From: Planctomycetaceae bacterium
GTDB lineage: Bacteria; Planctomycetota; Planctomycetia; Planctomycetales; Planctomycetaceae
Length of the DNA stretch: 52,739 bases
Direction of reading: 5' to 3'
Assembly: GCA_021732975.1 (NCBI GenBank)
Contig: JAKFWC010000001.1
Location: forward strand, 1 to 52,739
Below, one piece after another: positions 15,728 to 24,776 of the stretch. A program made the translations under genes and the position numbers. The notes below the pieces were generated by a model, which worked only from the letters and a program-made list of their open reading frames with translations, ran no database searches and was not told the DNA's origin. How positions within the stretch are numbered: position 1 is the stretch's first letter; each line of letters begins with the position of its first letter.

Positions 15728-18700
15728 ATGTTCGAGAAAGTTGGCGACGCGGATTTCGTTTCCGGTGAGCATCACGTCCTGCGGTTCTGGTCGAAGGAAC
15801 GGATTTTCGATCGGCTGCGGCGGAAAAACGCCGGTAATCCTGCGTGGAGTTTCCTCGACGGCCCGATCACCGCCAATAATCCGATGGGCGTCCATCACGC
15901 CTGGGGCCGGACCTACAAGGACACGTTCCAACGCTACTGGGCGATGAACGGCCGCGAGCTGCGCTATCAGAACGGCTTCGATTGCCAGGGGCTGTGGGTC
16001 GAAGTTGAAGTCGAAAAGCAGCTCGGACTCGGGGCGAAGTCCGAAATCGAAAAATTCGGCATCGACCGTTTCGTGTGGGAGTGCAAGAAGCGTGTCCTGA
16101 AATACGCCGCCGTGCAGACCGAGCAATCGGTCCGCCTCGGCTACTGGATGGAATGGGACGATCCATCCTCGCTTCGCCGCTTAGCAGACGCCATCGGGAC
16201 CGACGAAGAAATTGCCTTTTCCCCGCCGAAGAAACCGACCGACATCATCCGCGCGAAAGCCGAACAAATCGTCGAACGCCTCGGCAACCCGGACTGGGGC
16301 GGCAGCTACTTCACGTTCTCGACCGAGAACAACGAAACCATCTGGACGTTCCTCAAGAAGTGTTTCGAGCGTGGCAAGGTCTACCGCGGCCACGACGTGA
16401 TGCCGTGGTCCGGCCGCGGCGGCAGCGCGTACTCGCAAATGGAAGTCGCCGACGGCCGCAAGCTGACGGTGCATCGCGCGCTGTTCGTGCGGTTGCCGAT
16501 TTTGTCGAAGGGGTCAAGTGCGGAGGGGCAAGTGTCAAGTGCCGGAGAAGCCCATGGTTTCTTAACCCTGGGTCCTTCTTCTTCCCCGACCAACGAGTAC
16601 CTCCTCATCTGGACCACCACGCCGTGGACGCTCACCAGCAACGTCGCGGCGATGGTCAACCCCGACCTCGAATACGTCCAGCTCAAATCGAAACGCGACG
16701 GGGCCGTCTACTACTTCGCCAAGGACAACCTCGAATTCCAGCGGCTCGCGAAGGAGTTCAAGGAAGGCTTCGGCCGCCCCGAATGGCAATGGCCGAAGGA
16801 CGCCCCGAAGCTGAAATCCCTCGCCCAAATCTTCAAAGAACAAGGCGGGTATGAAACCCTCGGCACCGTCTTCGGCCGGGATATGGTCGGATGGCAATAT
16901 CAGGGGCCGTTTGATGATCTGCCTGCTCAGCAGCAAACTCCATCCAAGAGAATGGTCGGAGCACTGTTCTTGGGAGCGCTGGCGGGTAGCAACTGGCTCG
17001 CTCATGCTTTAACAGAAGGCGCTGTTAAGACATGTGGTGAGTTTGCCAACGCACTCTTGAAATCCACTGAAATTAGCACTGAACTTCCTGCATCAATCAA
17101 AGAACTAGATCCGCTGAAGAGGCTGTCGTATGTCCTTCGGCAGCGAGGACTCAGACAAGCCAATGCACTATGGCAACAAGCGTTGGAGATGGAAGCAACA
17201 AATGATTCAGCATCCAATTTGCTAGGCTTGCTCGCAAATGTAGCGGCGGCGGTATCGAACGAAACATTTGATGTCAAAAATCAGTCAGGTGTCCAGTCGC
17301 ATCGAGTGATCGATGGTGGCAGGGATTTTAAGGGCACACCGAACGTCGTTGCCGGTGAGGGGACAGGCATCGTTCACAGCGCGCCGGGTTGCGGGGATAT
17401 CGACCATCACATCGGAAAATCGCTCGGACTTCCGGTCATCGCGCCGTTGAATGAAGATGGCACGTTCATGGAGGGCTTCGGGCTGTTCACCGGCAAGAAC
17501 TCCGTCGCGCCGGAGACCGTGGACCTCGTCATCGACGAACTGAAGAAAAAAGACCTGCTGGTCGCGGTCGAAAAATATCCGCACATCTATCCGTTCTGCT
17601 GGCGGACGGGGGACGAACTCGTCTTCCGGCTCGTCGACGAGTGGTTCATCAACATGGACTGGCGTGACGAGATCATGGGCGTCACGAAGCAGATTCAATG
17701 GCTGCCGGACAGCATCCAGGGGCAGGAACGCGAGCTGGAATGGCTCGGCAACATGCGCGACTGGATGATCTCCAAGAAGCGTTACTGGGGCCTCGCGCTG
17801 CCGATCTGGATCAACCCGAATGATCCCAGCGATTTCGAGGTGATGGGGTCGCTCGCTGAGTTGAAGGACCGCGCCGTTGAAGGCTGGGAGGCGTTTGAGG
17901 GGCACACGCCGCACAAGCCGTGGATCGATGCGGTGAAGATCAAAAGCACGAAGACCGGCGCAGTGCTGTCGCGCATCCCGGATGTCGGCAACCCGTGGCT
18001 CGATGCGGGCATCGTCCCCTTCTCCACGCTCGGCTTCAACACGCATCCCGATTACTGGAAGCGGTGGTACCCCGCGGACCTCGTCACCGAGTGCTTCCCC
18101 GGCCAGTTCCGCAACTGGTTCTATTCGATGCTCGCCCTGTCGACGATGATGCAGTACGACCGCACCGATGATCCCGAGGAGAAAAAACCGTTCCGGACGC
18201 TGCTCGGCCACCGCCTCGTGATGAACGAAGCGGGCAAGCCGATGCACAAGTCGGACGGCACCGCGATCTGGTTCGAGGAAGCCGCGGAACAGCTCGGCGT
18301 CGACACGATGCGGTGGATGTACCTGCAGCAGAACCCGGCGACTGACCTGCGGTTCGGCACCCGCCACAAAGATCAAAAAGTCACGCTGGAAACGGTCAAC
18401 GGCCCGACGGATAAGACCATCGACGGCGTCGAAACCTGCAAGGTGGAAAGCGGCCCCGCCGACGAAGTCCGCCGACAGGTGCTGCTGCCGTTGTGGAATT
18501 CGTACTCGTTCTTCGTGAACTACGCCCGGCTCGACGGCTTCGATCCCTCGCAACCGCTGGTGCCGTTCGCGGACCGGCCGCAGATTGACCGTTGGATTCT
18601 CTCGAACCTGCAGGCCCTCATCACCACGATGCGGCAAGGCATCGAGCGGTTCGACACCCCGAGTGCGTGTGCCGCCGCGGCGACGTTCATCGACGATCTG

Positions 18701-19705
18701 TCGAACTGGTACATCCGCCGCAACCGCAAACGCTTCTGGCGGTCGAAGGACGCGAGCGATCAGGACAAACTCGCGGCGTACCAGACGTTGTACGCGGTGC
18801 TGGTGACGCTGACGAAGTTGCTCGCGCCGTTTGTGCCGTTTTTGAGCGAGCGGATGTACCGAAATTTGATGCAGGTCGAAGAGACCCACGGTTCAGAAAC
18901 CGTGGGCTTCCCGTCGTCTGTGCATCTTTGTGATTATCCTGTGGCCGATGCTGCGTGGCAGGATGTTTCACTGCTCGAACCGATGCAGACCGCGCAGCGT
19001 GTGGTGCGGGCGGCGCATCGGTTGCGCGAGGAAATCAACCAGCGCGTGCGGCAACCGTTGGCGGAATTGCGAGTGTCGTCGCCATCCACAGCGAAGCGCG
19101 AACAGGTGGCCGCGCTAGCGGATGTCATCTGCGATGAACTCAACATCAAGAAAGCGGTACCGTGCGATAGTTTGAGCGATATCGTCGCCTACAAGTATCG
19201 CGCGAATCCGGCGAGTCTTGGCAAGAAGCACGGCAAACTGCTCGGCAAGCTGCGCGAGTTGATCCCCACGCTGCCCGCCACAACGTTGGCCCCGTTGCGT
19301 GATGGCCAGTCCGTCACGATTCAGGTCGATGCCGAGTCGATTGAACTCGTGCCGGAAGATGTCAGCCTGTCTGTCGAGAACGCCGCCGGGTGGGCGAGCG
19401 CCGCGGATGGGGACATCGAGATCGCGTTGTCGACGGCCCTCACCCCGGCATTGGTGCGCGAAGGGATGGCCCGCGATTTTGTGCGGCAGGTGCAACAACT
19501 CCGTAAAGACGCCGACCTGCAAATCGAACAACGCATCCGTGTGACGTACAACACCACCGACACGGAAGTGCAAGCGGCGATCGCCGAATGGGCGGCATTT
19601 ATTCAAGGGGAAACGCTGGCGGATGCGCTGGTCGTCGGCGATGCGGATGATGCGAAATCGGTTAACGTGGGGGATGCAACAGTGACGTTGAGTATCACAG
19701 CGTGA
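15728..19705 (+). CDS. ileS: isoleucyl-tRNA synthetase with three in-frame insertions
   Basis: 1325 residues, longer than the usual 900-1100. It charges tRNA-Ile and edits valine. The HIGH-type motif is in [29 protein letters not shown] opens the CP1 editing domain, which continues with [15 protein letters not shown]. The catalytic core includes [17 protein letters not shown] and the KMSKS equivalent [10 protein letters not shown]; an anticodon-binding domain follows. Compared with the family I see three extra blocks: residues about 260-285 (around 16505-16590), residues about 400-530 (16925-17310) and a short one near residue 1055 (18875-18915). The first and third contain copies of the same 22-base palindrome. 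The stop codon directly abuts the RAYT palindrome. Confidence 0.95.
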   Translation: MFEKVGDADFVSGEHHVLRFWSKERIFDRLRRKNAGNPAWSFLDGPITANNPMGVHHAWGRTYKDTFQRYWAMNGRELRYQNGFDCQGLWVEVEVEKQLGLGAKSEIEKFGIDRFVWECKKRVLKYAAVQTEQSVRLGYWMEWDDPSSLRRLADAIGTDEEIAFSPPKKPTDIIRAKAEQIVERLGNPDWGGSYFTFSTENNETIWTFLKKCFERGKVYRGHDVMPWSGRGGSAYSQMEVADGRKLTVHRALFVRLPILSKGSSAEGQVSSAGEAHGFLTLGPSSSPTNEYLLIWTTTPWTLTSNVAAMVNPDLEYVQLKSKRDGAVYYFAKDNLEFQRLAKEFKEGFGRPEWQWPKDAPKLKSLAQIFKEQGGYETLGTVFGRDMVGWQYQGPFDDLPAQQQTPSKRMVGALFLGALAGSNWLAHALTEGAVKTCGEFANALLKSTEISTELPASIKELDPLKRLSYVLRQRGLRQANALWQQALEMEATNDSASNLLGLLANVAAAVSNETFDVKNQSGVQSHRVIDGGRDFKGTPNVVAGEGTGIVHSAPGCGDIDHHIGKSLGLPVIAPLNEDGTFMEGFGLFTGKNSVAPETVDLVIDELKKKDLLVAVEKYPHIYPFCWRTGDELVFRLVDEWFINMDWRDEIMGVTKQIQWLPDSIQGQERELEWLGNMRDWMISKKRYWGLALPIWINPNDPSDFEVMGSLAELKDRAVEGWEAFEGHTPHKPWIDAVKIKSTKTGAVLSRIPDVGNPWLDAGIVPFSTLGFNTHPDYWKRWYPADLVTECFPGQFRNWFYSMLALSTMMQYDRTDDPEEKKPFRTLLGHRLVMNEAGKPMHKSDGTAIWFEEAAEQLGVDTMRWMYLQQNPATDLRFGTRHKDQKVTLETVNGPTDKTIDGVETCKVESGPADEVRRQVLLPLWNSYSFFVNYARLDGFDPSQPLVPFADRPQIDRWILSNLQALITTMRQGIERFDTPSACAAAATFIDDLSNWYIRRNRKRFWRSKDASDQDKLAAYQTLYAVLVTLTKLLAPFVPFLSERMYRNLMQVEETHGSETVGFPSSVHLCDYPVADAAWQDVSLLEPMQTAQRVVRAAHRLREEINQRVRQPLAELRVSSPSTAKREQVAALADVICDELNIKKAVPCDSLSDIVAYKYRANPASLGKKHGKLLGKLRELIPTLPATTLAPLRDGQSVTIQVDAESIELVPEDVSLSVENAAGWASAADGDIEIALSTALTPALVREGMARDFVRQVQQLRKDADLQIEQRIRVTYNTTDTEVQAAIAEWAAFIQGETLADALVVGDADDAKSVNVGDATVTLSITA
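16551..16572. repeat. 22-bp palindrome inside ileS (copy 1)
   Basis: Arms CCCATGGTT and AACCCTGGG with a 4-base loop. It matches the reverse complement of the copy at 18885-18906 at 19 of 22 positions. It lies in an in-frame Ser/Gly-rich insertion of the synthetase that separates the strand before LIWTTTPW. Confidence 0.75.
16925..17310 (+). other. atypical coding block inserted in the IleS editing domain
   Basis: Roughly 130 residues (about 400-530) with no counterpart in the family architecture that I know. They lie between [14 protein letters not shown] and the editing-site segment [15 protein letters not shown]. The block is predicted helical (for example [18 protein letters not shown] and [18 protein letters not shown]). 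Codons such as AGA, AGG, TTA and CTA, and AT-ending codons, are frequent here and rare in the rest of the gene. No intein or protease motif is seen. Confidence 0.6.
18885..18906. repeat. 22-bp palindrome inside ileS (copy 2)
   Basis: Perfect 9-bp arms CCCACGGTT and AACCGTGGG around CAGA. It is read in frame as part of [14 protein letters not shown], between a conserved helix and the [10 protein letters not shown] segment of the anticodon-binding domain. Confidence 0.8.
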
Positions 19706-19792
19706 ACAAGCCCGAAGCGCGAGCGCCGGGTTCTTTTGTATTTCGTATCCGAGGAAAAAGCGAAGAACCCGGCGCTGGCGCTACGGGCTTGT
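19706..19792. repeat. RAYT-flanking inverted repeat (REPIN), left copy
   Basis: Arms 19706-19735 and 19763-19792 are 30 bases each and complementary at 28 of 30, with a 27-base spacer. The left arm begins at the base after the ileS stop codon; the right arm ends 33 bases before the transposase ATG. Confidence 0.9.
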
Positions 19793-19825
19793 GGAGCGTG
19801 TTATTCTCGTTTCGCGGGGATTTCA

Positions 19826-20278
19826 ATGAGCGCGCCGCTTGCATATCACCTTACGTGGACGACCTACGGAACGTGGTTGCCGGGCGATGAACGCGGATGG
19901 CTCACGCACAATGCGGACGAGATTCATCGCGGCGACCGCGAATGGCTTGAGCAGGCTGAACAGAATCTCGAACACGATGAGGTTGTTCTGACTGACGAGC
20001 AGCGACAGATTGTCCGCGAGACAATCGTGTCCCATTGCGAGATTCGCCGCTGGCAATTGCATGCGCTGAACGTGCGGACGAATCACATTCATCTGATCGT
20101 GACGGCGGACATTGTGCCTGAAAAAGTCATGGATCAATTCAAGGCGTGGTGTTCGCGCCGGCTCAACGAAAAGAGTGAAAGCCGCGAACGCTGGTGGACG
20201 CGACATGGATCCACCAAGTGGATTAACGATGAGGCATATCTTGCGAATGCCATTCGATATGTGAAGGAGGGACAGTGA
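19826..20278 (+). CDS. REP-associated tyrosine transposase (RAYT, Y1/IS200-like)
   Basis: 150 residues from the ATG at 19826; an upstream in-frame start would read through the palindrome and is rejected. Landmarks are the N-terminal strand YHLTWTTYGTWLPGDERGW, the HUH metal motif in VRTNHIHLIV (H87, H89), the helix VMDQFKAWCSRRLNE, and a C-terminal Tyr in NAIRYVKEG (Y145) as the likely catalytic nucleophile. HUH enzymes nick and rejoin single-stranded DNA at hairpin ends; RAYTs are thought to mobilise REP/REPIN palindromes. The palindromes on both sides and a third copy at 24777 fit this role. It appears intact. Confidence 0.92.
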   Translation: MSAPLAYHLTWTTYGTWLPGDERGWLTHNADEIHRGDREWLEQAEQNLEHDEVVLTDEQRQIVRETIVSHCEIRRWQLHALNVRTNHIHLIVTADIVPEKVMDQFKAWCSRRLNEKSESRERWWTRHGSTKWINDEAYLANAIRYVKEGQ

Positions 20279-20279
20279 A

Positions 20280-20365
20280 ACGAGCCCGAAGCGCGAGCGC
20301 CGGGTTCTTCGCTTTATTCTTCGTACGAAATGCGGAAGAACCCGGCGCTCGCGCTTCGGGCTCGT
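20280..20365. repeat. RAYT-flanking inverted repeat (REPIN), right copy
   Basis: Arms 20280-20309 and 20336-20365 are perfect 30-base reverse complements with a 26-base spacer. It starts two bases after the transposase stop and ends ten bases before the stop of the convergent gene, so it may also act as a transcript end for both. Confidence 0.92.
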
Positions 20366-20374
20366 TCACGTTTT

Positions 20375-21457
20375 TCAGAAATTCCCGCCGACGCGCAACA
20401 TCGCTGTCGATGGTAAATCCGTATCCCCGACGCCGCTTTGATATTCGAGGCTGCGGTTGAAGGTCCAGCCGAGTTCCACGCGGGGCGAAAAACCTTTGGT
20501 CCGTTTGATCTCGTAGCCGAGGTACATCCGCAGGGCGCTGTAGGTGACGACATCGCGCACGAGACCGGGGCGTTCGATGGCGTAGGTGTTGCCGCCGAAT
20601 TCCCCGCCGAGGTAGGCCCAGCGAGTTATCTCCTCATCGAAACTGCTGAGCTGTCGCATGATGCGCGGTCGTGGAAAGAGGACTTCGACTTTCCAGTCCT
20701 CGTTCGGCGTCCAGATCGCGCCCACGGCGGGCATGGCTTTGATGTCTTCGCGGTCGAGGTAGATCGCGCCGAAGGCCCATTGCCATTCGGGCGATGCCGT
20801 GTAGAGGGCGATCGCCCGGCCGGTGATGCGGAAGGCGTCGCTGCTGAGGTTGTCGTAGTCAGTGTAGAGCGACGGACTGACGGCGATGTCGGATGACCAC
20901 CGTTCATTCCACTTCTTCAGCCAGCGGAACTCGATCCAGTTGTCGTACAGCGTGCCAGGCAGATCGGTGGTAGTTGGCCCGTTCAGCATGTGGGCCGAAT
21001 AGCCGGGCGTGATCAGCAACCCCTCGACATACGGGAAATACAACGTGAAACGGGCGTCGAGATCGACGATGCCAAGATCGTCGCCCGATCCGGAGTTCCA
21101 CGTCAGCATCAACTGCGGCGCGACCGGAACGACCCACGGTAATTCACGCGAGACTTCCTCCAAGACCGGCGGACCGGTGGGCATTGTCAACGGCGGCACG
21201 AGTGCGTCAATCGGTGCCGGCATGTCTCCCGACAACGGTTCGTTCTGTGGCTCATAGGTCAGCGTGTTCGCATTGGCCGCATAGCGGAGCGGGATCGTTT
21301 CGAGTGGTCCGTCGGTCTCGCCGTACGAATCGTGTGTCGCTTCGGTAGATGAATCGGGATACGACGAGTGGGCTATCAGCGTGATGGGCGACGACTGTCC
21401 CCAGGCGACGGCATCGCAAGCGACCAGCACGACGAAAAACCATGTCCGTGGCAGCAT
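20375..21457 (-). CDS. secreted outer-membrane-type protein, DUF6268-like
   Basis: About 360 residues from the ATG at 21457 (an in-frame start at 21520 is less likely because it would push the signal peptide inward). The signal peptide is LPRTWFFVVLVACDAVAWGQ with cleavage near AWG. A Pro/Thr-rich linker leads into a beta-rich domain with alternating aromatic strands, such as LGIVDLDARFTLYFPYVE, WSSDIAVSPSLYTDYDN, WQWAFGAIYLDREDIK and ALRMYLGYEIKRTKGFSPR, ending in a Phe (VGGNF) as in outer membrane barrels. This layout resembles DUF6268 proteins of planctomycetes. Function unknown. Confidence 0.75.
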   Translation of the reverse strand: MLPRTWFFVVLVACDAVAWGQSSPITLIAHSSYPDSSTEATHDSYGETDGPLETIPLRYAANANTLTYEPQNEPLSGDMPAPIDALVPPLTMPTGPPVLEEVSRELPWVVPVAPQLMLTWNSGSGDDLGIVDLDARFTLYFPYVEGLLITPGYSAHMLNGPTTTDLPGTLYDNWIEFRWLKKWNERWSSDIAVSPSLYTDYDNLSSDAFRITGRAIALYTASPEWQWAFGAIYLDREDIKAMPAVGAIWTPNEDWKVEVLFPRPRIMRQLSSFDEEITRWAYLGGEFGGNTYAIERPGLVRDVVTYSALRMYLGYEIKRTKGFSPRVELGWTFNRSLEYQSGVGDTDLPSTAMLRVGGNF

Positions 21458-21630
21458 CACCAGCTCGGATAAGAGGGCTGCACAAATTCTGAGCAACACA
21501 TGTTCTGCACGGCGGAGCAATCGGTCAAGACGGGCCTGCTCACGGGGGCGGATTCGACTAGCCGGAATCTGGCCCCTCTGTTAGAACCGCGACGCCAACC
21601 GGCAGAAACTGCCGATCGCCCTGCCTTTCG

Positions 21631-23067
21631 ATGATGACGACACCGATGTTGACCCTCCACCGCGATGTTGATGCCCGGCTGCCGATCACCCAGGGCAATC
21701 TCTTTGATTTTCCGAACGATCCGCTGGCTTGCATGCGGAAACTGCAGCAGCAACACGGCTCGGTCGCCGCGCTGCAACAGGACGGGACGAAGATCTATTT
21801 CGCGTTCGGACCGGAGTACAACCATCAGGTGCTGAGCGACAGTCAGACGTATCACTCGCGTTTTTTCGCGATCCGCGGGTCGCGAAATTCATCGCAACGG
21901 CGGCTGACCTCCGGCCTGCTCAGCATGAACGGCGACGAGCACAAGCAGCAGCGACGGATGGTGATGGACGCCTTCCTCAAAAAGGCGATTCAGGGTTATC
22001 TTCCCGCGATCAAACTGCACGCCGAGCAGATGCTTGCCGATTGGCAACCGGGCAAGGAGCGGGACATTGCCCGCGACATGACGGAGTTCATGCTGCGACT
22101 CACCAGCAGCATCCTGTTCGGCATGAACAATCCCGATCTCGCCTACCGCATCGGTCGGATGATCGATCACTGGGTGCATCTCAATCACGAACTGGGCATG
22201 GGAGCATACATCTCGTCGCCGGAAATCAGCGGACGGTACGACGAACTCCTGGGTTTTGCCGGCGAGCTGGAAGTCGAGATTGCCAGCCTCATCCGCCAGC
22301 GCCGCACGGGCCATGGTGGTCCCGATATGCTGTCGATGATTCTGCAGGCCCACGATGATCAGGGCCGCATCAGCGATGACCAACTCGTCGGACAAGCGGC
22401 CCTCATCTTTGCCGCGGCCCATCTCACGACGGCGCATTCCATGGCATGGACACTGTTCCTGATCGCGCAACATCCGTCAGTCATGCAGGAACTGCATGGC
22501 GAACTGCGGACGCAACTTTCCGGCGGATTCCCCACGTGGGAAGCCGCTGAAAAACTGCCGGTGATGGAACGAGTTATTAAGGAAAGCATGCGGGTGTTGC
22601 CTGCGTCGGCGTATTCCCAACGGATGACGACACAGCCGACACAACTCGGACCGTTCCAGCTTCCGTGTGCCGCCGGAGTGATCTTCAGCCAGTTCATCAC
22701 GCATCATCTGCCCGAGTTGTATCCCGACCCCGAAGCGTTCCGGCCGGAGCGCTGGATCGATTTCAATCCGTCGCCGTATGCCTACCTGCCATTCGGAGCG
22801 GGGCCGCGGATGTGCATCGGCGGACCGCTGGCGCTGCTCATCATGAAGACGGTGCTCCCAACGATTCTGCAACGCTTCAAGCTGACATCAGTGCCGTACT
22901 CGGAAGTGAGCGGCAAGGTGATTTCGACGATGCTGTCGCCGACCTGCCCAATCCAGATGCGAGTCGACCCGCAAGACGGGGAATTTGCATCGCAGCCCGT
23001 GGTGGGAAACATCCACACGCTGGTCACCCTGCAGGACGCCGAACGCCGGATGCGCCGCGCCGCGTAA
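21631..23067 (+). CDS. cytochrome P450
   Basis: 478 residues, normal for a soluble bacterial P450, a heme-thiolate monooxygenase. The heme loop is PFGAGPRMCIGG with the ligand C395; the K-helix is KESMR (E318, R321); the PERF-like motif is FRPERW. The I-helix reads AAAHLTTAHS (about 261-270), so the usual acid before the Thr pair is Leu (L265) and the usual Gly is Ala. This may change oxygen activation or mean peroxide use. No redox partner gene is adjacent. The C-terminus has about 30 extra residues. Substrate unknown. Confidence 0.93.
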   Translation: MMTTPMLTLHRDVDARLPITQGNLFDFPNDPLACMRKLQQQHGSVAALQQDGTKIYFAFGPEYNHQVLSDSQTYHSRFFAIRGSRNSSQRRLTSGLLSMNGDEHKQQRRMVMDAFLKKAIQGYLPAIKLHAEQMLADWQPGKERDIARDMTEFMLRLTSSILFGMNNPDLAYRIGRMIDHWVHLNHELGMGAYISSPEISGRYDELLGFAGELEVEIASLIRQRRTGHGGPDMLSMILQAHDDQGRISDDQLVGQAALIFAAAHLTTAHSMAWTLFLIAQHPSVMQELHGELRTQLSGGFPTWEAAEKLPVMERVIKESMRVLPASAYSQRMTTQPTQLGPFQLPCAAGVIFSQFITHHLPELYPDPEAFRPERWIDFNPSPYAYLPFGAGPRMCIGGPLALLIMKTVLPTILQRFKLTSVPYSEVSGKVISTMLSPTCPIQMRVDPQDGEFASQPVVGNIHTLVTLQDAERRMRRAA

Positions 23068-23084
23068 TCCATTTGAGCGACATC

Positions 23085-23194
23085 CTCGTTCCCATGCTCC
23101 GCGTGGGAACGTCTTCACCGACGCTTCGCGTCGTCTTCGTTTGTCGACGCAGAGCGTCTCGACCGTGCGTTCCCACGCGCAACATGGGAACGAG
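23085..23194. repeat. 110-base cruciform repeat with two inner hairpins
   Basis: Outer arms 23085-23111 and 23168-23194 pair at 25 of 27 positions. Each arm has an internal GTTCCCA...TGGGAAC dyad. The spacer holds two small hairpins, GACGC-TTC-GCGTC and GACGC-AGA-GCGTC. The predicted fold is cloverleaf-like. It lies between the P450 and carbonic anhydrase genes. Confidence 0.85.
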
Positions 23195-23268
23195 TCGGGC
23201 GTTGCTGTTTCTTGCTGACGATTTCGTTAGAATCCTCGCCTTCATAGTCTCCCGATTAAGGATCAGCG

Positions 23269-23958
23269 ATGGATCATCTTCTCAGCGGCATGCATCAGTT
23301 CCGCACGCAGGTGTTTGAAGAGGAGCGTGAGTTTTATGAAAAGCTCGCGCATGGGCAAAGTCCCAGTGCGCTGTTTATCAGTTGTTCCGATTCCCGCATC
23401 GACCCCAATCTTATTCTGCAGGCGGGACCGGGAGAACTGTTTGCGCTGCGGAATGCGGGCAACATTGTGCCGCCGTATGGGGCGTCGAATGGGGGCGAAG
23501 CGGCCACGATTGAGTACGCCGTGTCGGCTTTGGGCGTACGCGATATCGTCGTCTGCGGTCATTCCCAGTGTGGAGCGATTAAGGCAATGCTCGATCCGGC
23601 ATCAACCGATCAACTGCCGCTCGTTCGGTCCTGGCTGGGACATGCCGAAGCCACGCGACGGATCGTGACCGAGAACTACACAGAACTATCCGGTGACGCC
23701 CTGCTGACCGTGGCGATTCAAGAGCATGTGCTGATTCAACTCGAGAATATTCAGACGCATCCCGCCGTCGCCGTCAAATTACAGCGTGGAGAACTGTCAC
23801 TGCATGCGTGGGTGTATCATCTGGAAACCGGCGACATCCTTTCGTATGCCAGCGATAGCGAAACCTTCGAGCCCTTGCGGTTACAATCACAGACCGAAAA
23901 AGCAAAAGCGCGGCGCACGCCCGGCAGTGTCCGTAAGAAGAAATCGTCTCGCAAGTAG
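23269..23958 (+). CDS. beta-class carbonic anhydrase
   Basis: 229 residues, close to family length with a basic tail. It interconverts CO2 and bicarbonate with a zinc ion. Zinc ligands are visible as C39 in FISCSDSR, H98 and C101 in CGHSQCGA, with the catalytic dyad D41/R43. The substrate pocket includes RNAGNIVPPYG and GGEAATIEYA. The C-terminal residues EKAKARRTPGSVRKKKSSRK are strongly basic and not part of the enzyme fold; they may contact nucleic acid or membrane. trmB follows 12 bases later, so the two are probably co-transcribed. Confidence 0.95.
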   Translation: MDHLLSGMHQFRTQVFEEEREFYEKLAHGQSPSALFISCSDSRIDPNLILQAGPGELFALRNAGNIVPPYGASNGGEAATIEYAVSALGVRDIVVCGHSQCGAIKAMLDPASTDQLPLVRSWLGHAEATRRIVTENYTELSGDALLTVAIQEHVLIQLENIQTHPAVAVKLQRGELSLHAWVYHLETGDILSYASDSETFEPLRLQSQTEKAKARRTPGSVRKKKSSRK

Positions 23959-23970
23959 GATTGTCGGTTC

Positions 23971-24768
23971 GTGAGTGATGCATCGCACGCCGAAGTGGAA
24001 GCCGAATTCGGGGTGCCGATTCCGGGCCGAATTCTTACAGAAGACCTGTGGGCCAAAACGGCCGTCAAACGGTTGCCGCCGCCGGGACCGCTGGATTTCG
24101 CCACCCTGTTTGGACGAACCGCGCCGGTGGTGCTCGATCTGGGTTGCGGGAATGGTCGGTCCACGTTGTCCAGTGCGCTCGCGCGGCCTGACATCGACCA
24201 TTTTGCAGTCGACATTCTTCCCGTGGTGATCCGTTACTTCACGCGCCGGGCGAATCAACGCGGGTTGTCGAATGTCCGGATCGCAGTGATCGGTGGTCGC
24301 GAGTTGTTACAAGACTACATCGCTCCGGGCAGCGTCGCCGAGATTCACTGCTATCACCCGCAGCCCTATTACGATCGCCGCGAGATCAAGAAGCGTTTGA
24401 TCGTCCCCGAGTTTCTGTCGCTGGTACATCAATCGTTGCAGCCGGAGGGACTGTTCGTCGTCCAGACCGACAACCCGGCCTATGCCCGTTACATGCGAAC
24501 GATTCTGCCGTCGTTCTTCACCGTGACGGAACAGACCGAACGCTGGCCGGATGCCCCTCATGGCCGTACGCGCCGCGAGATTCTCGCACTGCAACAAGGG
24601 TTGCCCGTATTTCGCGCGGTGTGTCACCGTCGGGATGAATTGACTGAGATCGATCTGCAAGCCGCCGTCAAAACCCTACCCCGCCCCACATTCGATGCCG
24701 ACCGCCGGCTGCAGAAGTACGATCGCCTGGAATCGGGCGATGTCGCGCCTCACGGCAAACGGCGGTAA
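23971..24768 (+). CDS. trmB: tRNA (guanine-N7)-methyltransferase
   Basis: 265 residues from a GTG. It uses SAM to form m7G46 in tRNA. Motif I is VVLDLGCGNGRSTLS; the acidic residue of strand 2 is in HFAVDILPVV; the segment AEIHCYHPQPYYDRREIKKRL corresponds to the family's F-P-D-P-W-x-K-x-R-H-x-K-R-R, but divergent (Pro-Gln-Pro-Tyr in place of Asp-Pro-Trp). The later FVVQTDNPAYARYM matches the T-D-x-x-x-Y motif. The divergence leaves some chance of a related methylase, but the layout favours TrmB. Confidence 0.85.
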   Translation: MSDASHAEVEAEFGVPIPGRILTEDLWAKTAVKRLPPPGPLDFATLFGRTAPVVLDLGCGNGRSTLSSALARPDIDHFAVDILPVVIRYFTRRANQRGLSNVRIAVIGGRELLQDYIAPGSVAEIHCYHPQPYYDRREIKKRLIVPEFLSLVHQSLQPEGLFVVQTDNPAYARYMRTILPSFFTVTEQTERWPDAPHGRTRREILALQQGLPVFRAVCHRRDELTEIDLQAAVKTLPRPTFDADRRLQKYDRLESGDVAPHGKRR

Positions 24769-24776
24769 TCGCATTC

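Larger units (their letters stand above)
19706..20365 (+). mobile_element. RAYT unit: transposase gene bracketed by two REPINs
   Basis: A compact 660-base unit consisting of left palindrome, a single Y1-type transposase gene and right palindrome. It fills almost all of the space between the ileS stop (19705) and the stop of the next gene (20375). This organisation is typical of REP-associated tyrosine transposases, domesticated relatives of IS200/IS605 TnpA. No target duplication can be judged. Confidence 0.85.

Noticed and set aside
16925..17310. Intein in ileS
   Set aside because: The inserted block lacks the N-terminal Cys/Ser, the C-terminal His-Asn and any homing-endonuclease motif, and is too short for a standard intein.
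17285..18889. 534-residue open frame on the minus strand inside ileS
   Set aside because: It is fully antisense to conserved synthetase motifs, Arg/His-rich, and has no ribosome site or domain; a high-GC shadow frame.
19706..20365. Classical insertion sequence with DDE transposase
   Set aside because: The enzyme is HUH/Tyr type and the ends are hairpins, not terminal inverted repeats with target duplications.
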